Shown in pieces: positions 50,601-60,561 of a DNA stretch of 64,000 nt. Each line of letters opens with the position of its first letter. The stretch's first letter is position 1. The notes beneath the pieces were generated by a model that was not told the DNA's origin, searched no databases, and worked only from the letters and a program-made list of their open reading frames with translations. Origin of the DNA: Zerene cesonia (lineage: Eukaryota; Arthropoda; Insecta; Lepidoptera; Pieridae); the NCBI RefSeq assembly GCF_012273895.1, contig NW_024045134.1, positions 124,001 through 188,000 on the forward strand. Direction: 5' to 3'. The position numbers and the translations under genes are program-made.

Positions 50601-53600
50601 CCTACATCCTTCCTCACAAAATTTCACATTTATAATATTAGTAGAATAGGATAAAATGAAATTATTTTTTCGGAGTTCCAGTAGTATTAGTAAATAGTAT
50701 TTTCTTATCTTTTTTTCAATTTATACGATTGCGTATCGGGAAATAATTTCCTTTTGTTTATTTTAAATGTATCAATATGTAAATAAGGTACAATTTTGAA
50801 TTTTAAATTATACAGATATATTATAAAGTAAATATCTTAGTATCAAAACAATTGTTGTTGATTTTCATAAGTAAATGTTTTAGTATTGAAAAAATTTTTG
50901 TTGATTTTTATATTCCTATTTTCTTTTCAGGTTTCCGAAGCACATAGCAAAATATCAAATATTTCTGCAGAGGCGTTGTTGACCCGTTTTCTTGGACTTT
51001 TCTTCATGATATTCCAGCTGAATCAAGTTTGGGGAAACCTTATCTCTTCCGTTGGTATGCAGTTTAATTGTTTAAAACAAATACGAGAATTAATATAAAA
51101 AAATAGCTGGTGTGATTTTTTTTTTTGCAACGCTTATTTCCGCCATATATTTGGCTTCTTCAAAGTCATCTTGACATATTATGTCTTATCTGTAAATACA
51201 ATATTTTAATTTGTTCAGTGATGTATGTTTTTAGGCTTATGTAAAATTTCATAAAAGGTAGCAAGGTTAGGTACCTAAGGTACCAATATTTGTTGGTCTA
51301 ATGCCAAAAAAGAAAATGCTGTAATCGAATATAGTTATGTTTTAAAAATAAAAACTCAATACGTTTAAAAGAGATAATGCACGTATGAAAACTAACGAAA
51401 ATCAAAATATTTAACTACATATTACGTTTAACGTGATAGAAATAATTCGTTTACAATCTGCTTACTGCATACGTAATTCATAGAAAACCAGAATCCTACT
51501 AATATTATAAATGCGAAAGTTTGTAAGGATGCGTGTGTGTGTTTGTTGTGCTTTCACGCAAAAACTACTGAACCGATTGCAATGAAATTCGGTACGTAGA
51601 CAGATGGACAACTGGAATAACATACAGGTAACTTTTTTATCCCGATATTCCTACGAGATACGAACTTACGCGGGTGAAACCGCGGGGCGCAGCTAGTAGA
51701 TTATAATTAATGTAAAACATGTAGTTTCATTTGTTTTATACAAACACAATTTCAGTGCTGTCATCTGGTGATAACCAAGCTGCAGTGACCGCGGTGAACG
51801 CGACATTGATCCCGGAGTTATGTGGTGCCAACTTCCTGCCGAGTGCTGATGCTGGAGAGGCTCTACAGCAGCAGCCCATCGAAAAGATACAGATGATTGC
51901 TGGTAATTGAAGTTTAAATGGGGAAAATTAAGATAAAAAAGAAAGACATCAAATGAATACGCTTGAGTTTGTTTAAGCAACTCATATAACGGAAAAAAAT
52001 ATACATTAAACAAATTAAAAAAATAGTAATCTAGTTTTATATGTTTCGGAATGAAATTGTTTATAAATACAAAAATTAATACAAATAGTTTCTACCAAAA
52101 ATGTTTGTCAATATATCTTAATTTTAATAATTTCTTACAGGCATTTATTTGGCATGTATGGCAGCAGCAGCGCTTATTATAGCAATTGGCGTGGACTCCA
52201 TGAAAAGGTACCTTCTTTCATGTAGTTTAATTATTCTGATGATGAAATGAATAACATTTATAATATACAGCGTAAGACGACTTCCACCAGATTTGCTTCT
52301 ATTTCACGTTAGGCGTATTTATTTGAGATACTTAATTACTTCATTCATTCTAATAATCTTTGTATGAACAGCATGCCAGTTATTATTTGGATACGATTTT
52401 ATTTTTACAACTTGTTAGTGATTGTGAATCATTTGTATATGCGATATGATTTTTTTTTCTACAAAAAAAGGTAACCGCTGGGTACCACTCCAAATGTCAG
52501 GTCAGAATCAGGTCAAACGCTTGAAAACCCACATAGTTATTGAGAATAAAGCAAAAAAAATACAGTCAACGGCTCAACGTTTTAATGTTAAATTTCGCGC
52601 TGTATATATAATCTGGATTGACCATTATTTTTTATCAGCTAAATTTAAAATTAGAACAACTTTTCATAAAAAACAGATTCGTAGGATGCTTTTACGCTTA
52701 AAATAAGCATTGGGTACTTAAATAAAGCATAGACTTAGGCGACAAGGCATAAAGCCCAGGGCAGGACATAGGATAGTTTTTAATGCGAAAATATGAAAAT
52801 GAGTTTTACATGAGACACTGGCTACTGCTAGCTGCTACTAGGAACCATATGCTTAATATGAAAAATGGTTGCCTGTAAAGTCGGTTTTACGGGCGAAGAT
52901 TTTACGTGATAACGTCTTTTTCTCTTAATATTTATTGATATGAATATTATTAAATTGCACAATAGGAACAAGGAATTGAATGAAAATAAGAATTGCACAA
53001 ATTTTAACTAGAGAAAATATATTTTGTTTACTAAAAAGACAGAGACAGAGACACAAGCACGCGCCGATGCAATGCGCCTAATTCTCTAGTGCTGCGCGCG
53101 CGGCGGACCGATGATAGTTCGGTGACTCATCGTAACGTTACCGGGCGTTACACTTTTTCATAAGTGACTCCGAGCCGCAACCTAATTTAAGACGTTGTCA
53201 CGTCAAAAATTTCTTCCTTCAGATATGACTCAGGACGAACAGGCTCAGGCTCCAATCTATCAGGCATGGCGCTTTTGGCTGTAACACTGCAGCTCCTAGT
53301 GGAACCCAATCAGCTAATGCTGGTCATTATAAATATCTTCATTGGCATGCAACAGGCCTTCTTCGGGGCTGACTTCACTGCGGTTCGTATATATTATTGT
53401 GTCTGAAGCAGTTTGAAGTCTTGGCTACAACTGCGTATTAATAAGTGAACTTAGGTTTAAAATTTCGAGCTATAATAATTAATAGTTAATTTTTAGTTTT
53501 ATAGCATTGAAATTATTTATAAATGAGATTTTGAAAGAATAATAAAATCCTATTAATATTATAAATGCGAAAGTTTGTATGGATGTATGGATGTATGGAG

Positions 53601-55953
53601 GTTTGTTACTCTTTCACGCAAAAACTACTGAACCGATTGCAATGAAATTTGGTAAGCAGATAGCTGGACAACTGGAATAACATATAGGCAACTTTTTATC
53701 CCGATATTCCTACGGGATACGGACTTACGCGGGTGAAACCGCGGGGCGCAGCTAGTATATTATAAATGGCGTGGGGTGTCCCTTAGTTATACAAAACCGA
53801 AAGAGAAGAAGAGATTCGATTGCTGAGCCGGGATCATCGATGGCCATCGATGACTGAGAGGCGTTGCTACGGTTTGGCAATAAGACACGGGTTTGAATCC
53901 CGCCTCGTGATCTAATTTTTTCTATTCTTTAAAAATGTCTTATGTATATCAATGTTTTTAAGAATATCCTTATTAATAAGTGAAGTTTAAGCTTTGTACT
54001 TCTAGCACAAAGTGAGATCGCATTATTTATTACTAGTATTGTATCTTTTTAATTAAGTATTTTTGTATGACTACAATAATTAACAGTCATTCATGTAATT
54101 TCAGTCGTTCGTCTCATGCGCAATTGGGACCGGCACCGTGGGTTTTGTGATGCTCACATTCGGTATAGCGGATGCCATTGGATGTGTTGTTACTGGATAT
54201 ATTGCTAAGGTAATTTACTTTTATGAATTAACAAATTATTATGTCACGTGAAATCCTAATATTACACATTTTTTGGAGCGGTTTTATAACATGATTTTTG
54301 TGTCTGGATATAGTTAGAAGGCTTGCAGTGAAACATTGCGTATGCATGATAATTTCCTTTGACTGAGCGTGTGAAGCCGCGGGCAAACAACTAGTTTTAA
54401 TAATATCACACTATCACACTAATATTATAAATGTTTGTTTTGATGTTTTCCGTCAATCACGCTGAAACTGCTGAACGGATTTTGATGAAATTTGGTATAC
54501 AGACATGGTATGAGCTGACTTGGGTGATAGGATGCTTTTTATCCGGACTGAATGCTCCCTTGTGATGAAACAGGATTTCGATATCCGGGCGGAGTCGGAA
54601 CGAGCGTCTAGTTTTTTATATTTTGGTTAACGTTGTCCTACTATATGCATAACATTGAGGTTGATTTAGGTACATCTTCTGTTCAATGAAACGACTGTTT
54701 ATGCTATCTGTTGCAATAGATTGCACTGTTTTGAAGCAAGGCTCTTAATTAAACGGCTGAAAACTCCTACTACTAACGGCTTAAATAAAAACGTGTCATT
54801 TCCAGATAACAGGTCGCATACCGCTCATCTGCGCGGCGACGCTGGTGCACTCCGCGCTGTTCGTGACGTTGCTGGTGTGGCGGCCGCAAGCGCACCAGGC
54901 CTACGTGATGTTCATCATCGCGGTGCTGTGGGGCCTGAGCGACTCCGTGTGGATGGTGCAGCTTAATGGTGAGGCCTTTGTGATGAACTTGACGCATTGT
55001 ATTTGTCAGTGGGATTTTTCATTTGCAAGATTTTTCATTATTACATCGCTTTTTAACACAGGTATTAGCAAGAGGGCCTGAGCCACAATCCACTGTTACA
55101 ATAATGTAAAACCTTCTAATATATATAAATAAAAATAAAGATTTATTATTATTCATAGGAGCGTCTGAGGAGTTACCATTTGAAGGGTATTAGTAGGACA
55201 GTACTAGATGAATAGGTGATTTATGATGGACAGCCCACACAATTCCGTCTCCTGCCAATGGGAATTCTTTTCTGTTTGCAATATTTTTCATAGTTAATTC
55301 ACTCCTGTAAATCGTAGCGCCTGTATTGCCTATGCGACACTTAGTGGATTGTGCAGCTTAATATGTAATTGTTTTTATTGTTGCGAAATCCAATTGCTGT
55401 GTTATTTTTCAATATATTTTGCCCAATTTTTCAATATATATTGCAATAACATAAAATATTTTTTTTTGTAAAAATTACGAGTTTAATACTCAATTTTTGG
55501 TAGGCGCGAGATTTTTACTCAAAACTTACGAACCACGATTAGACCATTTGGCTAAAAGCTCTAAAAAAATTCATAAAACTGAAAAATACGTATTTTTATT
55601 TATACAATACCTTCTTCATCAATAACTGTAACAGTCAATAGATAATATTATACAGTCTAAAAATGATTTTATTTACAGCGTACTACGGTATCCTATTCCC
55701 CGGTAGAGAAGAGGCGGCCTTCTCGAACTTTCGTCTTTGGGAATCAGTGGGCTACATCATAGCGTACGTCATATCTCCCCACCTCAGGACCAGCTCGAAG
55801 ACTTACGTGCTCGCGGTCAGCATGGCGGTGGGCGTGTTCTTGTATTTCGTAGTGGAGTATCGCGATAGGCGGGAAAAGAGGAAAAATAACGCGAAATTGA
55901 ATGTGATTAGCAATATTGGTTTAGATAATAAGGCTTTTGCGATATCTGAATAG
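47670..55953 (+). CDS. UNC-93-like transmembrane protein (UNC93A family)
   Basis: Ten exons, all GT-AG and in phase: 47670-47780, 48495-48613, 49872-50034, 50931-51054, 51756-51902, 52141-52207, 53223-53382, 54105-54209, 54806-54968 and 55679-55953, giving 477 aa. The protein has about 11-12 hydrophobic segments in an MFS-like layout, for example NVVVISLAFMVQFTAYS, AVYAGLIFSNIFLPVVVI and WAMSLSFVAYMPYIAAQ. The family signature region GLGGGPLWCSKCTYLSVV matches the usual GLGxxxLW..Q..YL block of UNC-93. A loop with NAT (possible N-glycosylation) and a cysteine lies near residues 190-200. The short hydrophilic N-terminus and charged C-terminus (YRDRREKRKNN) fit cytosolic ends. Worm UNC-93 modulates a two-pore potassium channel; insect UNC93A-like proteins are mostly uncharacterised, so no transported substrate is inferred. 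Its introns are rich in Helitron-like insertions. Confidence 0.93.
48690..49015. repeat. Probable dispersed repeat in UNC-93 intron 2
   Basis: Blocks GCTCGCACCGGGAAAGTACC, GGGTCAGTATCCTTCCCCCT and TTTAAAAGCTGGTATTAATA resemble lepidopteran retroelement 3' regions. No second copy is present in this window. Confidence 0.35.
50238..50325 (-). mobile_element. tRNA-derived SINE, family C (head)
   Basis: On the minus strand: CACTGTGGCTCAGTGGCAAG carries a canonical pol III A box, then GACCTCGAACTTTAACCGAA and TTTTCGAGACCAGC. A second copy is at 58925-59036. Confidence 0.55.
50428..50650 (-). mobile_element. Helitron-like (Lep1-type) element in UNC-93 intron 3
   Basis: Plus strand begins ACTAGTTGCGCCCCGCGG and ends ATAATATTAGTAGAATAGGA, with the shared core CGGTTCAGTAGTTTTTGTGT. 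Confidence 0.8.
51494..51697 (+). mobile_element. Helitron-like (Lep1-type) element in UNC-93 intron 4
   Basis: TCCTACTAATATTATAAATG start and CGGGGCGCAGCTAGT end, about 204 bp; it lies only 58 bases before the next exon. Confidence 0.85.
53036..53190. other. GC-rich patch in UNC-93 intron 6, just upstream of exon 7
   Basis: Follows a GACAGAGACAGAGACA run, then GCTGCGCGCGCGGCGGACCG, TCGTAACGTTACCGGGCG and AGTGACTCCGAGCCGC. No coding frame is evident. It may be a repeat or an alternative promoter. Confidence 0.35.
53548..53756 (+). mobile_element. Helitron-like (Lep1-type) element in UNC-93 intron 7
   Basis: TCCTATTAATATTATAAATG start with a GGATGTATGGATGTATGGAG mini-repeat, and CGGGGCGCAGCTAGT end. 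Confidence 0.85.
53762..53935 (+). mobile_element. tRNA-derived SINE, family B
   Basis: GGCGTGGGGTGTCCCTTAGT start, ACAAAACCGAAAGAGAAGAA, and a very good B box GGGTTTGAATCCCGCC near 53888-53905, then T-rich sequence. It abuts the Helitron-like element ending at 53756. A diverged copy lies at 59293-59445. Confidence 0.65.
54260..54395 (+). mobile_element. Third Helitron-like subfamily fragment
   Basis: TTTTTGGAGCGGTTTTATAA, GTGTCTGGATATAGTTAGAA and GAAGCCGCGGGCAAACAACT AGTT. A related, diverged copy is at 39180-39350 (TGGAGCGATTTTATTTTATA ... AAGCCGCGGGGCATATCTAGT). Confidence 0.5.
54414..54612 (+). mobile_element. Helitron-like element, GGGCGGAG subfamily, in UNC-93 intron 8
   Basis: TCACACTAATATTATAAATG start, CGGATTTTGATGAAATTTGG core, GGGCGGAGTCGGAACGAGCG TCTAGT end. 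Confidence 0.75.
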
Positions 55954-57040
55954 ATTGACTAGGTTGTAAATCGGATAATAATTTAATTGTTACATTTTGA
56001 AGATTTATTTAATGTGGACGTAATTTTATGACGTGATATAAATTTGACATTTAAGGATATTAACATCATGTTGCTAGACGTAAAAAGGGTCAAAGATTAC
56101 AAAATAACCTAGTGGCCTTAAAAGCAGGAGTAATTCCTGTGAGTGATGCCCATGGATGATCTATCTTTGTCTCTTTCACATCCTAACTACTTTTTTTACT
56201 TTTCTCGGACTCCTGCAAGAATTTCCGAAGTAGAAATCGAGTTCTGCAATTTATTCTATAACGAAGTAACAATAATAACAAACTATTGTTTCTTTCAATT
56301 TTTATTGTTTGCATTGTATAATATAATTTAATTTATTCCCATATTTATAGTGAAGAAGACGAGCGGTACCTCCTGACACAGGTTATTTTCAATCTTACAA
56401 GTATCGTCCCAATCATAAACGTGTTTATCTTATTGTGACAAATATAAATAATTTGAATTTAAAAATTTTATCGCCTAACTTTATGTAATGCGTTACACAC
56501 AATGCGCACGAAGGGTCAGCGCTACATTTGATAAAATATGGTGAGATTTTTAGTTCTTACATTGAAGGTCCTACACTGGTCTACCAAGAAAGTTAACTGT
56601 AATTTTATATGCCAATTTCTAGTTTTATTTTTATACGAATGTCGCCAATATGTATACTTATGCACTTTAAATATATCATTACGAGGGATATGAACAATAA
56701 TTAGCATTTTTATCATTGCAGTATACGAAATAATTATTATTTTATAGTGGAAGGCTATATAAAAAGTCTGTAATAAAACAATGTAATGATAAATTATCTA
56801 TTATAATAAGCTACGAAATGGGTAACGGTATAAAATTCATACCTGACATCAATTTAAAGATAGATGCATGTTATTTATACACAGATGCATACAGTATGCT
56901 TAATTATATCCATAATTCATAGAGTGTTTATTTATTTTTAAATTAAGATTAGCTTTTGTTTAGTATTATTTGTTATATTTAATCGAAATATGTATAAAAA
57001 TTGCATTAGGAAAAGATTTACAAAAATATTTCATCATTAA
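55954..57040 (+). other. UNC-93 3' UTR and following AT-rich spacer
   Basis: Sequence after the stop codon. An AATAAA at 56772-56777 is the first good poly(A) signal seen, implying a 3' UTR of about 0.8 kb. Open frames at 56143-56331 and 56522-56716 show no domain. Confidence 0.45.
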
Positions 57041-57052
57041 AATTTATATAAT

Positions 57053-57232
57053 ACTAGCTGCACCCGGCAAACGCTGTTCTGCCTTACTCTGATCATTTCG
57101 AGATATGAAAAATAGATGTTAGCCGATTCTCAAACATATCCGATATGCACACAAAATTTCATAAGAATCGGTCAAGCCGTTTCGGAGGAGTAAGGCAACG
57201 AAAACTGTGACACGAGAATTTTATATATTAGA
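57053..57232 (-). mobile_element. Helitron-like element, CCCGGCAAACG subfamily
   Basis: Plus strand begins ACTAGCTGCACCCGGCAAAC and carries ATTTCATAAGAATCGGTCAA and GCCGTTTCGGAGGAGTAAGG. Ends directly before the element at 57237, with the opposite orientation. Confidence 0.6.
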
Positions 57233-57236
57233 TCTA

Positions 57237-57437
57237 TCCTACTAATATTATAAATGCGAAAGTTTGTAAGGATGTGTGTGTGTTTGATGCGCTTTCACGC
57301 AAAAACTACTGAACCGATTGCAATGAAATTCGGTACGTAGACAGCTGGACAACTGGAATAACATATAGGCAACTTTTTATCGCAATATTCTTACGGGATA
57401 CGGACTTACGCGGTTGAAACCGCGGGGCGCAGCTAGT
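57237..57437 (+). mobile_element. Helitron-like (Lep1-type) element
   Basis: TCCTACTAATATTATAAATG start and CGGGGCGCAGCTAGT end; full length (201 bp). Confidence 0.85.
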
Positions 57438-58839
57438 TATAAAGATTTTCGTATAAATTTGGTTCTATTTGTGAATGTAAGTAGTATATAATTTAATTGT
57501 GATAAAGTTCATTATATTAATTATGTAAAGTTAACAGATTTAAAATTACTATAAATTAACAAATTTGAGTTTTTAAGCGACGTTATTACTTTTGTTTCGT
57601 AATTATAAGATCCATCGAAACTGTGTAATTAACAGTGTTACATTGTTGTTTTGGTTAATTAATTATTTAATTAGATGTAGATTATCTGTGGCATCATAAA
57701 AGACATCTGGGATATTTCATATATTTTAAAGAAGTCGTGATGACATGAAAATCCCTCGAATTCAACTTCTTCTATACTGAAAATAACTGTGAAACTGAAC
57801 ACTGCTTGCTTCGTATGGGTTTTTTAATAGTTTCAGTAACAATTAGTGTGCCTATTTTCATTATTATGCGTATTCTAATTATTTTTAAACAATTAAAGTT
57901 AAAATCAAACAAAATTAAAAGAACTATTTTTTTGTGTCTTGTGACATTATAGTCTGTGATAATAGGCCATTCTAATGTATTGAGTATGATAATATAGTAT
58001 GTTAAAATAATAAATTGTTTTTTTGTTGCATATTGAACATTACCCAGGCGAACCACCAGCTCAATTGCTCGCTATGACGAGATAAAAAAAAACCCATCCC
58101 TATTATTCAATTATTTTATTCACCAGACCTTTTTTGTCAAAAACACGTTTTTTTTTGTTATTCTTCTATGTAAAATACAATTTTTTACGTAATATCAAAA
58201 ATGAAGCTTAATTTTCAATCAAAAACCCTCTCGTCAAAATGTCTGATTTTATTAAGTTCCTTGAGAAGTTTACTTTTGGATTGTCCAAAAAATACACTCG
58301 CACATATTTTAATGAATTTTCTCAGAAACGCAGAATATTCGAATGAAAATGAGGGAGCCTTTTCGATATTGACTCAAAAGGAAAAAAGTAAGGAAAAAAG
58401 TTTTTTTTTCACGAAGTTTAGTGAGAACTTGCCTTTCAGATCCCAAATACACTGTGATTGTTTTATAATTTGAAGGACCAGCTCCACGACTAGTTTTTTT
58501 TCATCTCATATTTTTAAAAGATGAATTTTTCACATAAATTTTGTGGTAACTTTTAATTACCTACAACTTAGCCATGAATCTTTTTCCCAAGAACTTGTAA
58601 TTTTCCCCGTTTTCCCCATTAAAACATAGTACCTATTCGACTCCCGACTTCAGATCGACGATCGTATTTATTTTTCCTTCTTTCTCCTTTCAAAAACCAC
58701 ACTATGAGAATTTAAAAATATTTTAAATTTATCAATATATTATTTCGATCTCAAACTCACACTCAAATATGTATTTATTCAACTAGACTTCTTATAGAAG
58801 CACTTTTGAAACGTCATTACATACTTTTAACATTTACCA

Positions 58840-58910
58840 CGGGTTCGGGAGGCAGTTTCTACAGAGAAGAGCGGGCAAGAAAGTCTGTAGTTGCTCTTTT
58901 AAAATTATAA
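58840..58910 (+). repeat. Short repeat with CAGTTTCTACAGAGAAGAGC
   Basis: Matches the reverse complement of 41485-41525 (ATCACCGGTTCGAGAAGCAG, TTTCTACAGATAAGAGCCGG). Probably a retroelement fragment. Confidence 0.5.
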
Positions 58911-58924
58911 CATTTTAATTCTAC

Positions 58925-59036
58925 ACATCATCATCAGTTCATAATCAGAATTTCCCGCACGCTCGCCCGGTCTCCAACCCTGACTTATCGATTTTGAAGT
59001 CCGAGGTTCTCACCACTGAGCCACCACTGCTTTTTT
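58925..59036 (-). mobile_element. tRNA-derived SINE, family C
   Basis: On the minus strand: AGCAGTGGTGGCTCAGTGGT with a canonical A box, then GAGAACCTCGGACTTCAAAA, GTCAGGGTTGGAGACCGGGC and an end of ATGATGATG units. Confidence 0.65.
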
Positions 59037-59292
59037 TATACAAAGGATACGCAGGATAAAAACCGATGTTGCTTTTGGAGAAAGTTCTTGCGGCATTTCG
59101 ATTATCATTGCTGTTCCTCAGAGATCCATTTTAGGTCGATTTTATGAAAAAGCGATATGTATATAAAAGTTCTGATAGAAGATGATACCTCATTAATATT
59201 CAATGCGGATACACATGACCTAAATATTGATGAAGTAACCTTTGCTGTACGCAGAACTAATTCTTTATTATTTAATGAAAATAGTGAAATTG

Positions 59293-59445
59293 GATGGCGT
59301 ATGGCCCCTTAGGTACATAAAACCGAAAGACTAGAAGCAACTCTATTAGTAAGGTGGGATCATGAGTGTCTGAATATAAGACGTAGCTCCAGTAGAAGCT
59401 TATTTCAATTCCGGCTCCTGATTCAATTTTTTCTATTTCTTATAT
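59293..59445 (+). mobile_element. tRNA-derived SINE, family B (diverged)
   Basis: GGCGTATGGCCCCTTAGGTA, CATAAAACCGAAAGACTAGA and a decayed B box (ATTTCAATTCCGGCTCC) align in order with 53762-53935. Confidence 0.5.
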
Positions 59446-59590
59446 TTATAAATTGCAATTAAAAGTAAAAGATACATAGGTACATAATGTTTTGCCATCA
59501 AAATAGCTAGAAGTTAGACCTCCGCACCAGTCTAGCGAGCGATGCGAGTGTCGAAATATGTGTATTAATCTACTCTTTGGTCGAAATTTA

Positions 59591-59742
59591 ACTACTCTTT
59601 CACCCAAAAACTATTGAACCGATTGCAATGAAATTTGTTACGTAGACAGCTGGACAACTGGAATAACATATAGGCAACTCTTTATCCCGACATTCCTACG
59701 GGATACGGACTTACGCGGGTTAAACCGCGGGGCGCAGCTAGT
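59591..59742 (+). mobile_element. Truncated Helitron-like (Lep1-type) element
   Basis: Lacks the first 50 bases; core CTATTGAACCGATTGCAATG and end CGGGGCGCAGCTAGT are intact. Confidence 0.8.
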
Positions 59743-60443
59743 AGCCTTATAAAAACGATAAAATATCAACATCAATAAATAATCATTACTAACAAATATG
59801 AATGCAAATTACGTTATAATGTTATAAATCGATTGTTCGAATGATAATATCGCATAATCATGTCTGCTTGTAAACTTGTGAATCGCGTGTTTCCATTTTT
59901 ATGCGATACGACAATAGGATACGTGGCAGAATTTTTGGGTACGTCAAGGTTTTTCGAATAACAAGTTCCAAGTTTGAAGTTTCTCAATAAAGACTTCCTA
60001 ATACTTTGCAACTCACTTTATTTATTCCATTCTTAATTTTCCGTGATATTTCATATCGAACTGTGCAACTTTTGTTAAAAGTAATTGTTATCTTTTTTAT
60101 GTTGCATTTTAGTATAGCTACTTGAGTGTGTTTAATTTCTCTTATATATAATGGAAAACACACATATACTCACATGTATTTATCTCCTTTTAATCAGATA
60201 TGTGTGTGAAATATTTTTTATATATGATACGTATCATTTAACATTACGTAACGTAACATACAGACAGACAGAGTTACTTTTATAATTCCGTAAACATTAA
60301 CTTTCTTCTTAGAAGAAGAAAGATTTAAGGAAAGAGAAATATACTATATATGCTAAGGCACTTAGCAGTTATTATTATAAAAGCTAGTACGAGATATAAA
60401 AATCGAAAGTAGTCCAATGGAAACGCGATGTGGTTTACGGGTA

Positions 60444-60561
60444 TCAGTTGAGTTTGAGTTCGTTTAGTTAGGGTCCTATTAGCTCATAGAACGGTCCGTA
60501 CGCGACAATAAGTATCGCAGATTGTGTGTGAATACTTAGTGGCAGTGTCGTGCTAAGAACG
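60444..60561 (+). promoter_or_regulatory. Possible promoter and noncoding first exon of a downstream gene
   Basis: TCAGT at 60444-60448 matches the arthropod initiator, and a clean donor (ACG|GTGAGT) lies at 60561/60562. TATAAAAG at 60376 and TATAAAAA at 60395 lie too far upstream for standard spacing. The segment between is more balanced in base composition than the surroundings. No coding exon follows before the window ends, so a long first intron is required. Confidence 0.25.

Noticed and set aside
52446..52706. 86-residue basic open frame in UNC-93 intron 6
   Set aside because: No recognisable domain and it lies within a spliced intron; could be an old transposon fragment but evidence is insufficient.
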